From the NCBI GenBank assembly GCA_021844645.1, contig JAKBTA010000015.1, positions 1 through 22,721 of the forward strand: a stretch of 22,721 nucleotides of DNA, given 5' to 3'. Made by a program: the position numbers and the translations under genes. Source of the DNA: Nitrospirota bacterium. GTDB taxonomy: Bacteria; Nitrospirota_A; Leptospirillia; Leptospirillales; Leptospirillaceae. Below, piece by piece: positions 1 through 7,396 of the stretch; positions within the stretch are counted from its first letter, which is position 1, and each line of letters begins with the position of its first letter. The notes under the pieces are model-generated. The model had not been told where the DNA came from, ran no database searches, and saw nothing but the letters and a program-made list of their open reading frames with translations.

Positions 1-1
1 T

Positions 2-1279
2 GAGACCGTCCATAATGATATCGGTCCGTTTCTTGACCATCTGAGGTTGAAAGAACGACAGACCATACACCGGATCATTCTGGTGATCCTTTTCAACCTC
101 CTCTTTTTTGTTTCCGAGCTGATCCTGTTTCTATGGCTTGAGGGGCTCCTGAAGGATCTGATGGAGAATGCGGTTCTGAAACCCATTGAGAATCTTGCAA
201 TCTGGGCATGGTCTGTAGCCAAGGGAGAATCACCGGATTCCTCTTCGATCGAATCGGTTCCGAAGGATGCGGAAATGCGTGAATTGATCGAGTCGATCAA
301 TATGATGAAGGACTCTCTTGAACTGGCATTGGGGCAAACCAGAAGAAAGCTTCAGCACAACGAGTTGCTCTCGATGATCATTCAGGCGTCGGGATTTATG
401 TCCAGGGAACAGGATGTGATCGATGTTTCCCGGCAGGCGCTTGTGACGGTATTCGGCCATTCTCCCGTAGAAATCCATTTCAATCTGAGGAAAGAGAGTG
501 AGATCGATGAGTGCTGGGCGATCCGAAAGGGGGGGATGATCACAGATCAGGACTGGAATGGTCTGGTTCGATGCCATCAATGTGAGCATGCCCAGAAAGA
601 GCGGACCTATCTGTGCGCACCGATCCTTTCAGCGGAGGAGACCCTGGGAACGATTACCCTGAGATCGGAAGCCGCAGTCGAATGGTCAGAAGAGGATCGC
701 TCCTTTCTTCGGGATGTTTCGGCTCATGTGGGGATGGCCCTTTCAAAGCTCAGGCTTTTGCACCGCCACAGGAATGAGGCGATCCTTGATCCCTTGACGG
801 GTTTATACAACAGGCGATATCTGGATGATTTCTTCCAAAGGGTAATGGCACTCATAAGGCGCCATGGAAAGCATTACAGCTTTGTCATGCTCGACATTGA
901 CCACTTCAAGGAGATTAATGATACCTATGGTCATGAAACAGGAGATCAGGTTCTGAGGGAGCTGGCGGGTATTATTCGGGGAAGCATGCGGCAGGGTGAG
1001 GATATGCCATCAAGGATCGGTGGAGAAGAATTTGCCCTGATTGTTCTTGGAGATAGGGAACAAGCTCTTGTGGTGGCCGAGAAGATTCGCAAGAAGGTCC
1101 TGGACAACTGGTCTCCTCCCCGGGATCTTCGGGTCACCATATCGGCGGGGATTTCGGAGTTGACTCCCGACTGCGTTTTGGCAACTGTGATGAAAGAGGC
1201 GGATGAGGCTCTTTACCAGGCGAAGAAAGAGGGCCGGAACAGGACGATCCTTTCCGGCGAGGGAAAAAGCCTTTCCTGA
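2..1279 (+). CDS. Membrane-anchored GAF-GGDEF diguanylate cyclase (5' partial)
   Basis: This is predicted to make cyclic di-GMP from two GTP at the inner membrane. Counting from the TTG at 47, a hydrophobic segment lies at about residues 8-30. It is followed by a HAMP-like linker (about 40-60), a helical region, a GAF-like sensor (about 110-235) and a GGDEF domain (about 245-400). The catalytic domain looks active: it has DPLTGLYNRR, the metal and substrate segment LDIDHFKEINDTYGH, and the active-site loop GGEEF at about 325-329. The product-inhibition RxxD motif that normally precedes the loop reads QGED, so the I-site is probably not functional. The frame is open to the window edge and no spaced Shine-Dalgarno precedes the TTG at 47. 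I therefore treat the gene as truncated by the window, with a sensor domain or second membrane helix probably missing upstream. It ends 13 nt from a convergent gene. Confidence 0.9.
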   Translation, partial: ETVHNDIGPFLDHLRLKERQTIHRIILVILFNLLFFVSELILFLWLEGLLKDLMENAVLKPIENLAIWAWSVAKGESPDSSSIESVPKDAEMRELIESINMMKDSLELALGQTRRKLQHNELLSMIIQASGFMSREQDVIDVSRQALVTVFGHSPVEIHFNLRKESEIDECWAIRKGGMITDQDWNGLVRCHQCEHAQKERTYLCAPILSAEETLGTITLRSEAAVEWSEEDRSFLRDVSAHVGMALSKLRLLHRHRNEAILDPLTGLYNRRYLDDFFQRVMALIRRHGKHYSFVMLDIDHFKEINDTYGHETGDQVLRELAGIIRGSMRQGEDMPSRIGGEEFALIVLGDREQALVVAEKIRKKVLDNWSPPRDLRVTISAGISELTPDCVLATVMKEADEALYQAKKEGRNRTILSGEGKSLS

Positions 1280-1292
1280 AGACCTTTGATCG

Positions 1293-2645
1293 TTACCGGC
1301 CAATGGCAAGAATATAGAGATGCCGATGACCAAACACGGTCAGCTTTTCTGGGTCTGCTGCCCAGAAACCGGGGATGGGTCGTGCATTGTCGGGCATTTG
1401 GGTTATGATGGCTTTTTTCATGAGAAGGGACGTGGGAAAGTCCCTTTCAAGCGGCCGCCTGTGGGAGACAGCTTCTTCAAGATAGGCACGGTTGATTGTT
1501 GCAAGGTTCCAGTTCGAATTCCTTTTGAAATGAAGAAGAAAGGTTTCACTCGGTCCCCATAGGATGCCAGCGGATGGGAGTACCTCTGTGTCAACTTTGT
1601 GGCAGGGGGATATTTTCGATGAGAGATCTTGCGTCGGGACTTGGCAGACAACGGATGGATCCCCTGCAAAAAGTACTCCGGATAGTCCGATCGGCATCAT
1701 TCCCATTGAAGTATCGATAGCGAGACTGGTCCTTGCCATACGATTGCGGACGGTTTTTCCGTCAGGTCTCTCCCGCGTGAGAAGAAACAGTCTGCAGGAC
1801 AGGCAATCCTTGTTATCAATCTGGCTTTTACGGATTGCAGGGAGATTTTCGGGACCTTCCGGAGCTCCCTTTGTCAGGCTTTCCGTCAGGGCTTCCAGAG
1901 GAGAGGATGAAAGAATGGTTCCCGGAGTCAAAAGGAGACTGTGGCCGTTAAGCACTTCTCCGTTGTTGAATGTGATCCAGAGCGTTTCGTTGGCCTTGTC
2001 GAGTTTGATCTCCCTGATGGGTGTCCTGCCGCTTTTTGGCATGAAGTCCGTATATCCTGTAATGTGACTTTGATCGAGGGACAGGTTCAGGACCCTGAGG
2101 ATTGGTTCTCCTGATGGGCTGAGTCCCGCCAGGTAGGCCAGACGGCTTCCAAGGGCCATCGAGCTGATTTTGGAAAGTGTTTCGGGTGATGGGATCGGAA
2201 GATTGATCCATTGCTCATGAAAAAAATGCTGTGACCCCATAGGATGGTCAAGTTTGAAAAGGTGGAGAACAGCTGGTCCATCCGGGTTAAAAAAGAGAAA
2301 TTTTCGGCCATCTCTTGAGGCGAACAGAAAATGGTCGTCAAGATGAACACCCGGGGGAAGTGGAAGCGTTAACAGAGGTTTCTTATCTTTTGGAACGGGA
2401 ACCATGAATGCAGAAAGTGAAATGACAAGGAACAGTCCAAAGACGATCTGGAATAAGCCACGGAATGAATCGATTGCGGTCGAATGTTTTCGGGTGATCC
2501 TGTCAAAGCCTACCGGGGGTCTCAAGCCTGTTTGTCTCCTGTCTAAAGAACCTTGCACTCTGAAAAGGTCCTCCTGGCCAAATAATGCCGGGAAAAAGCG
2601 GAAGGTGTTTTCACCACTGGTCCTCGCGAAGGTCAAAATCCTCAT
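1293..2645 (-). CDS. Hypothetical membrane-anchored or exported protein
   Basis: I do not recognise this roughly 450-residue protein. A single strong hydrophobic segment lies at about residues 64-84 (core FQIVFGLFLVISLSAFMV). It is followed by a long polar region rich in Pro, Ser and Leu, with short strand-like repeats such as GRKFLFFNPDGPA and GEVLNGHSLLLTPG. This would suit a periplasmic beta-rich domain, possibly propeller-like, tethered by an N-terminal anchor; that is inference only. The start is uncertain. ATG at 2645 (or TTG at 2648) has no good ribosome site. GTG at 2558 has AGGAGG 11 nt upstream, and TTG at 2525 has AGGAG about 10 nt upstream. The shorter forms would leave an N-region more like a signal anchor. 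The gene converges with the diguanylate cyclase and diverges from the aldehyde dehydrogenase. Confidence 0.7.
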   Translation of the reverse strand: MRILTFARTSGENTFRFFPALFGQEDLFRVQGSLDRRQTGLRPPVGFDRITRKHSTAIDSFRGLFQIVFGLFLVISLSAFMVPVPKDKKPLLTLPLPPGVHLDDHFLFASRDGRKFLFFNPDGPAVLHLFKLDHPMGSQHFFHEQWINLPIPSPETLSKISSMALGSRLAYLAGLSPSGEPILRVLNLSLDQSHITGYTDFMPKSGRTPIREIKLDKANETLWITFNNGEVLNGHSLLLTPGTILSSSPLEALTESLTKGAPEGPENLPAIRKSQIDNKDCLSCRLFLLTRERPDGKTVRNRMARTSLAIDTSMGMMPIGLSGVLFAGDPSVVCQVPTQDLSSKISPCHKVDTEVLPSAGILWGPSETFLLHFKRNSNWNLATINRAYLEEAVSHRRPLERDFPTSLLMKKAIITQMPDNARPIPGFWAADPEKLTVFGHRHLYILAIGR

Positions 2646-2648
2646 CAA

Positions 2649-2827
2649 GGATCAACCATTATCACTCGACGGATCCATTCGCCAAGCTGGCAACCGGAGT
2701 CCATTTCGACGTATGCTTGTTTCATAAATCGTTGAATTCTTCAGGCGGGCGTAGTCTATCATAAACCTTCGCCCCCTTCGAGGAGTGGTTCAGATTGTTC
2801 AGGTCGAAAAGATCGGGGGAGTTGCGG
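2649..2827. promoter_or_regulatory. Divergent intergenic region with weak promoter candidate
   Basis: This gap separates the orphan minus-strand gene from the aldehyde dehydrogenase. A weak plus-strand promoter candidate is TTGAAT at 2732-2737 with TATCAT at 2757-2762. The 19 bp spacing is longer than ideal. A GAGGAG at 2780-2785 precedes a TTG at 2795, and GGGGGAG at 2815-2821 precedes the ATG at 2828. No long dyad was seen. Confidence 0.3.
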
Positions 2828-4306
2828 ATGATGTCAGTTTTGCCGGAAAAAAAAGAAGGCCATTTCCCCTATCTTTTATGGGGAAAATGGGAAAGCGGTC
2901 AGAAACAGGAGACCGGAGTCCCTTTTACGGAGATGATTCCGGGGCCGGAAGGCCGTAACCCATGGCAATATGCTCTTGGGGACAGAAAGACCATTGACCT
3001 TGTTTTGTCAGGTCTTTCGAATGCCTCCAGGGTCATGGGGGCGATGACCCGCCACCGTCGCTCTCTGATTCTTTCCGAAACAGCGAGACTTTTGGATGTC
3101 AACCGGGAAGCTCTTGCAAACCTTCTTGTCTGTGAAGTTGGAAAGCCGATTTCTGCCGCCCGCTTTGAGGTTGAACGCGCAGCCACGACGTTTCTCCTGG
3201 CATCGAGGTTGGCAACGGATTTTGGCAGCCAGCTGATTCCGGGTGACATTGTGCCTCAGGGTGCACGGATGACCGGGATGGTTGAACGGGTTCCAATCGG
3301 TCCGGTTCTTGCCATTACCCCCTACAACTTCCCGCTGAATCTTCTTGCCCACAAGGTCGCGCCCGCCCTTGCCTCGGGCTGTCCTGTCGTTGTAAAGCCC
3401 GCTCCAAAAGGGGCCCTTTCGGCGCTGGCGCTTGGGAAGATCCTCCTTTCGGCGGGGCTTCCTCCGGAAGCACTTTCCATTGTTCCCTGTGATATCCCGG
3501 AAGTTCTTTTGATGGTTGATGCTCCGGAAATTCCGGTGATTTCTTTTACGGGCTCAGCGGAGGTCGGTTGGTCTTTGCGGGATCGTGTCCCGAGAAAGCA
3601 GGTCCTTCTCGAATTGGGTGGCAATGCGGCGGTTGTGATCTTGAAGGATGCGATCGAAGAAGGTCTTGTGGACCGTCTGATGACCGGGGCATTTGCCTAT
3701 TCCGGTCAGATCTGTATCTCCATTCAGCGCATTTTGGTCGACCGTTCACGATATGACCGTTTCCTTGAAACGTTTGTGGAGAGGGTTCGTAAAATGGGGA
3801 ATGAAGGGGGGATAGGAGACCCTGCATCGTCTTCGACTCTGATGGGTCCACTGATTTCAGAGACTCATGCCACGCGAGTTCATGAAAAGGTCTTGTCTGC
3901 CATTTCTCGGGGAGCGGTTTCTTCTCTTCCTGTAAAACGGCTGGGAGCCATGTTGCATCCTGTTATCCTGAGTGGGACAGATGCGGATGATCCCATTGAA
4001 CAGGAAGAAGTTTTTGGACCGGTTGTTACCGTGAACCCCTTCGATTCTCCCGCTGAGGCGGTGAAAAGGGTCAATGGCTCACGATTCGGGATACAGGCTT
4101 CGATCATGACCGGCTCGCTCGAGACAGGAATCCTGATGGCCGGGGAGCTTGAGATGGGAGGTGTCCTTGTGAATGAAATCCCGACATTCCGGCTCGATCA
4201 CTGGCCTTATGGAGGCGTGAAAGAGTCGGGCAAGGGGTGGGAGGGGGTTGCCTACGCGATGGAAGAGATGACTCGGCCAAGGCTATTGGCTTACCGTCTC
4301 CACTGA
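2828..4306 (+). CDS. NAD(P)-dependent aldehyde dehydrogenase
   Basis: Aldehyde dehydrogenase superfamily enzyme of 492 residues, the usual length. It oxidises an aldehyde to a carboxylate (or a phosphorylated equivalent) with NAD(P)+ in the cytoplasm. In this numbering the oxyanion Asn is N167 in TPYNFPLN, and the cofactor-binding Lys is about K190 in VVVKPAP. The Rossmann loop is FTGSAEVG, the general base is E262 in LELGGN, and the catalytic nucleophile is C296 in SGQICIS. A second cofactor glutamate lies in EEVFGPV. The SGQxCIS active-site context resembles the lactaldehyde, glyceraldehyde and phosphonoformaldehyde-type branches, but the substrate cannot be assigned. I chose ATG 2828 because GGGGGAG lies 6 nt upstream; TTG 2795 with GAGGAG is the longer alternative. 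It converges with the zinc-ribbon gene. Confidence 0.93.
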   Translation: MMSVLPEKKEGHFPYLLWGKWESGQKQETGVPFTEMIPGPEGRNPWQYALGDRKTIDLVLSGLSNASRVMGAMTRHRRSLILSETARLLDVNREALANLLVCEVGKPISAARFEVERAATTFLLASRLATDFGSQLIPGDIVPQGARMTGMVERVPIGPVLAITPYNFPLNLLAHKVAPALASGCPVVVKPAPKGALSALALGKILLSAGLPPEALSIVPCDIPEVLLMVDAPEIPVISFTGSAEVGWSLRDRVPRKQVLLELGGNAAVVILKDAIEEGLVDRLMTGAFAYSGQICISIQRILVDRSRYDRFLETFVERVRKMGNEGGIGDPASSSTLMGPLISETHATRVHEKVLSAISRGAVSSLPVKRLGAMLHPVILSGTDADDPIEQEEVFGPVVTVNPFDSPAEAVKRVNGSRFGIQASIMTGSLETGILMAGELEMGGVLVNEIPTFRLDHWPYGGVKESGKGWEGVAYAMEEMTRPRLLAYRLH

Positions 4307-4341
4307 CATTTGGGAATCGGACGTTATTTTGGTAGAAGGGT

Positions 4342-4536
4342 TTAGTCGATGTGGTCTGAACCCTGAAAATCGTCCCGGGCAATTTCTTCCCGGCAGCTTC
4401 GGCAGATCATGACACCGTCGGACCGGTCCGAGAGGATGATCTGGGGTGCGTCGCAGAGTTCGCATTCGACGATGATGGTGGATTGGAACTGGTGTAAAAC
4501 CGGAATGGCCTGATTGGTTGATGTATTTTCTGACAT
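4342..4536 (-). CDS. Small zinc-ribbon protein (64 aa)
   Basis: A short protein with two CxxC knuckles, C25/C28 (CELC) and C45/C48 (CRSC), 16 residues apart. This suits one structural zinc site. Its acidic C-terminus ends in DHID. Zinc ribbons this small often bind nucleic acid or a protein partner, but I recognise no specific family. The start at ATG 4536 is supported by AAGGAGA about 6 nt upstream; the frame stays open further upstream to 4596 without a good ribosome site. A 6-bp stem-loop sits just before the ribosome site. The gene is monocistronic, converges with the aldehyde dehydrogenase and diverges from the beta-barrel gene. Confidence 0.75.
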   Translation of the reverse strand: MSENTSTNQAIPVLHQFQSTIIVECELCDAPQIILSDRSDGVMICRSCREEIARDDFQGSDHID

Positions 4537-4551
4537 TGTGTTCTCCTTGAA

Positions 4552-4568
4552 CTGCGGACTATCCGCAG
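4552..4568 (-). promoter_or_regulatory. Stem-loop upstream of zinc-ribbon ribosome site
   Basis: CTGCGG at 4552-4557 and CCGCAG at 4563-4568 form a perfect 6-bp inverted repeat with a 5-nt loop. It lies a few nucleotides upstream of the AAGGAGA of the minus-strand 64-residue gene. It could be a 5' leader hairpin or an operator half-site pair. No T-run follows, so it is not an intrinsic terminator. Confidence 0.45.
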
Positions 4569-4699
4569 GATGATTTTTCCCGTCTTCTGTCAACATTAGA
4601 TTGTCACACCATTATGACCTGATAATCAAGATCAGATGACAAAATGTGAAAGGTCGTTCTTTTTTAAGTCCTTTCCGGTTCCTCCGATGGAGGCAAGTG

Positions 4700-5416
4700 G
4701 TGGGAAAAAAATCAGATCTTTGCTGGTGGAATTCGTATGTCATCCTCTTTCTTGTGTTTTGTTTCCTTCCCCTGCATGGAGCAGAAGGGACTGCTTACGC
4801 CGATGGGTGTGATCCATTGGCTGATGAGGAGGTGGGGTATCCCCCCACAACGGACTGGGAATGGATCACTGATGCTTGTCCGCCGCCACCATCAGCGGAC
4901 GCGTCTCCCTCTTTTAACGGAGTGGGAGTGACTCTCTATGGCGGAGTCACCTTTCCAACACGTAATGACTTGTTCGGTGTTCCAGTACCTTCGGGGATCA
5001 CTCCCATCAATTCGTTTGTCCAAAATGGCTATGAGGGAGGTCTTTCTGTCAACAGCTGGATCAACCAGAATATCGGATTTCGGATGATGTTGGGCATAGA
5101 GGACTTTCCCGGACAAATCGGGGACAGGTCTTTTCAGGCGGGGGAGGTCACCCTGGGACCTGTCTTGAAGCTTTTGGGGAGTCAGACGACCTTTCTCTAT
5201 CTGGCAATCGATGGAGGAGGAGCACTGAGCGGTCTTGATGTTAAAAATGTCTTTTCAGGAACTGCCTCCTCGGCTTACCTGGATGTGGGGTTTGGTCTGA
5301 ATATGTCTTTTGTGGCAGTGGAGATTGACTATGTTACCCTGTTCACTCCGGGCGGGCTTCCCAATGGAGAAAGTCCGTTCTTTTTTATTCCCATTACGAT
5401 CGGCCTCCATTTGTGA
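4700..5416 (+). CDS. Outer-membrane beta-barrel family protein
   Basis: A secreted protein of about 238 residues. From the GTG at 4700 it starts MGKKSDLCWWN, followed by a hydrophobic core YVILFLVFCFLPL and a likely cleavage after GTAYA, a normal Sec signal peptide. The mature part begins with a Pro/Asp-rich stretch containing two cysteines. It then shows alternating hydrophobic and glycine/aromatic strands (VGVTLYGGVTFP, YEGGLSVNSWINQNIGFRMMLG, AYLDVGFGLNMSFVAVEIDYVTLF) typical of an 8-stranded outer-membrane barrel. The C-terminus is ITIGLHL, with a Leu rather than the classical terminal Phe. The start is chosen because GGAGG at 4689-4693 is 6 nt upstream; GTG 4697 is also possible, while GTG 4646 lacks a ribosome site and would bury the signal peptide. 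The specific function is unknown. Confidence 0.75.
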   Translation: MGKKSDLCWWNSYVILFLVFCFLPLHGAEGTAYADGCDPLADEEVGYPPTTDWEWITDACPPPPSADASPSFNGVGVTLYGGVTFPTRNDLFGVPVPSGITPINSFVQNGYEGGLSVNSWINQNIGFRMMLGIEDFPGQIGDRSFQAGEVTLGPVLKLLGSQTTFLYLAIDGGGALSGLDVKNVFSGTASSAYLDVGFGLNMSFVAVEIDYVTLFTPGGLPNGESPFFFIPITIGLHL

Positions 5417-5436
5417 GTTGGCCGTTTTCTGGAGGA

Positions 5437-6453
5437 CTACAGCGGATGTCCTGTTTTCGTGTGAAATTCGGAAACCAGATCCATTGGTCCCGCGATGAGG
5501 GGGACTCTTGCATGAAGGTCTGATCCTGGCTTGATTGATAAAATAGAGCGGTTCCCATCTGTGGCAATACCTCCGGCGAACTGGCAGATCAGGGCCATAG
5601 GGTAAGCTTCATAGAGAAGTCGGAGTTTTCCATGGCTCTTTCCCGGAGCCCCTTCCGCCGGGTAAAGGTAGATTCCGCCCTTGAGAAGATTCCGGTGAAG
5701 ATCTCCCACGAGTGCACCAATATAACGGCTTGTCATGACAGGCTTCCTTCCGGACTTGACCCATGTAATGTAATCCTGGATACCCTTTTCCCAGAGAGGA
5801 AAATAGGACTCATTTGTGCTGTAGATTTTCCCGCCTGAGGGGAAATGCAGTGGTTCGCCTGTCCCGAGAAACTCTCCTCCAAACGATGGGTCCATCGTAA
5901 AAAGGTAGGTTTTTTGATCGACCGCGATCACAAAAGAGGTGGATGCGCTATAGAGAATGTATGCTCCTGCAATAAGCTTCCTTTTGTCTCCTCCAAAAAT
6001 CTCTCCCCGATCTGAAGATGGGGGAGGACTGAATATCGCAAAGATTGACCCGATTGAAGCATTGACCGAGATATTCGAGGATCCATCGAGTGGATCCATG
6101 GCGATCAGGAGACCATCGGGGTCAGCTTGGGGGAAGAGGGTTGGCAGGGGTTCCTCTTCGGAGAGAAGTTCCCGGACTTTTTGGGTTTCTCCAAGTAACT
6201 GGCAGAAGGTATCCTGTCCGATCCGGTCAAGTGTCTGAACCTCTTCTCCCTGAATGTTTTCTTTTCCTGCTGAGCCGGTAATACCAAGCAAGGGTCCTCT
6301 TGCGATGAGGGACGCCATGATCCTTCCTCCGCTGGTGAGTGCGGAGATGATCGGGAGAAGCTTCTTTTTGAGTTCATCAGGAATTCCTGGCGTTTCCAAA
6401 ATGATTTCAGCGGGCGTTTTTGTTCGTCTGGCGGATTGGGGTTCCTGATCCAT
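5437..6453 (-). CDS. fbp: Fructose-1,6-bisphosphatase, class I
   Basis: Hydrolyses fructose 1,6-bisphosphate to fructose 6-phosphate and phosphate, the committed gluconeogenic step. It is cytoplasmic and Mg2+-dependent. At 338 residues it has the usual class I length. It carries the metal-binding cluster SEEE (98-101) and DPLDGSSN (120-127). The substrate-binding segments are YIGALVGDLHRNL (about 244-256) and GKLRLLYEAYPMA (275-287), and the C-terminal GGIATDG is also typical. In an autotroph fixing carbon to acetyl-CoA or pyruvate it would feed hexose synthesis. It is the last gene of a four-gene minus-strand operon, 20 nt after the four-cysteine protein gene, with a modest AGAGG ribosome site before its ATG. 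It converges with the beta-barrel gene across 20 nt, and no clear terminator is visible between them. Confidence 0.97.
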   Translation of the reverse strand: MDQEPQSARRTKTPAEIILETPGIPDELKKKLLPIISALTSGGRIMASLIARGPLLGITGSAGKENIQGEEVQTLDRIGQDTFCQLLGETQKVRELLSEEEPLPTLFPQADPDGLLIAMDPLDGSSNISVNASIGSIFAIFSPPPSSDRGEIFGGDKRKLIAGAYILYSASTSFVIAVDQKTYLFTMDPSFGGEFLGTGEPLHFPSGGKIYSTNESYFPLWEKGIQDYITWVKSGRKPVMTSRYIGALVGDLHRNLLKGGIYLYPAEGAPGKSHGKLRLLYEAYPMALICQFAGGIATDGNRSILSIKPGSDLHARVPLIAGPMDLVSEFHTKTGHPL

Positions 6454-6473
6454 TCAAAAGCCTCTCTCTCGTT

Positions 6474-6935
6474 TCAAGATTGGGAGTGTTCTGTCGGAAG
6501 TCTTGCTGCAAGGGCTTGCTGAAGTTCAATGAGGAGAAGTCCAACCTCCCTGGGGGGGAGAAGAACATGGATCTTTCTGCCCCTTTTGACATGAGATTCA
6601 ATTTTTTCAACATGGCTGATTGCCTGAAGCAAGGTTTTCTCATCGGATAATAGAGACGACCCATCGGCCAAAAGTTTTTCAAGCTCCTGATGGATATTCC
6701 TGACATCCCGCTGATAGCCTTTTTCAAGCGAACAGGGAGAACAGAACCACTTTGGATGAAGATCTTCCGTATGGGACAACCGGTCATAAGTGCGATTGAA
6801 AAAATCTTTTCCCAGACTCACTTTGTAAAGGTCGACGCCAACTTTTCCGCAAGCATCGCAAATCCCTGACGGGACTTGAGGGTGGGTGGCAGTCTGTTGG
6901 TGATCCGGATGGGATGGGTGATCCTGGTCGCTCAA
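6474..6935 (-). CDS. Unknown protein with two CxxC motifs
   Basis: A 153-residue cytoplasmic protein that I do not recognise. It begins with a His/Asp/Gln-rich tail. It then has CDAC (C26, C29) and CSPC (C65, C68) separated by 35 residues, which suggests a zinc-binding fold. The C-terminal half (about 75-150) is helical and Leu/Glu-rich, a possible oligomerisation or partner-binding region. The start is TTG at 6935; its last two bases and the next A form the TGA stop of the upstream gene (TTGA, 4-nt overlap), so translation is probably coupled. It sits directly before fbp. A regulatory or assembly role for the operon products is possible, but nothing in the sequence proves it. Confidence 0.7.
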   Translation of the reverse strand: MSDQDHPSHPDHQQTATHPQVPSGICDACGKVGVDLYKVSLGKDFFNRTYDRLSHTEDLHPKWFCSPCSLEKGYQRDVRNIHQELEKLLADGSSLLSDEKTLLQAISHVEKIESHVKRGRKIHVLLPPREVGLLLIELQQALAARLPTEHSQS

Positions 6936-7396
6936 GGTTGGAGCCTCTTGTCATTTGGGGGTGTTGATGAAAACGTTTCCGAAAGTCTTTTGTCAATATG
7001 GGCGATGGTTCTCTCCATCGATTCGATAAATCGTGAACGGCTGCCTTGGCCGGTGGGATCGCTGGCCAGGGCATAACCTACAAAATGATGATTACGCTCG
7101 TTGAAGAGAAGCTTTGCCCTGACAATGCGTAAAAGTTCCCTCATCTCTCCTCCGAGAAGAGGATTGGCCGAGGAGAGCAAGGGGAGGAGATCCTCTTCCA
7201 TTCGATCCCAATGGGAAACGAGAGTGCGGATCCCGGCACTGTCCTCTTCCCTCGGGTTGAAGCACCATTCCCCGGGAGCGCCCGGAAGGTCTTTCCTGAT
7301 CAGCGGAATATGGCTGGCGACGACTTTCCACCCTTGCATCGTTGTCTGAAGGATATGCGTAAAATCGTGAGGGGCTGATTGATTTGTTGTCGTCAA
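6932..7396 (-). CDS. Hypothetical protein in HDAC-fbp operon
   Basis: A 154-residue soluble protein with no signal peptide or membrane segment, which I do not recognise. It looks mostly helical, with an acidic central part (FNPREEDSAG, WDRMEEDLLPLL), a conspicuous NERNHHFVGYA segment at about 99-109, and a polar, Pro-rich C-terminus. It starts with TTG at 7396 inside the stop codon of the deacetylase gene (TTGA overlap). A strong GGAAGGA lies 8 nt upstream, inside the deacetylase coding region. It overlaps the next gene by the same TTGA arrangement, which implies coupled, roughly balanced expression of the three products. Function unknown. Confidence 0.7.
   Translation of the reverse strand: MTTTNQSAPHDFTHILQTTMQGWKVVASHIPLIRKDLPGAPGEWCFNPREEDSAGIRTLVSHWDRMEEDLLPLLSSANPLLGGEMRELLRIVRAKLLFNERNHHFVGYALASDPTGQGSRSRFIESMERTIAHIDKRLSETFSSTPPNDKRLQP

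Noticed and set aside
47..49. TTG as the true start of the diguanylate cyclase
   Set aside because: GAGG touches the TTG with no spacing, and the frame is open to the first bases of the window, so a partial gene is more likely.
4603..4643. TTGTCA...TGACAA inverted repeat and promoter boxes between the zinc-ribbon and barrel genes
   Set aside because: The arms are 6 bp and far apart, and -35/-10 spacings (14 or 20 bp) do not fit; too weak to annotate.
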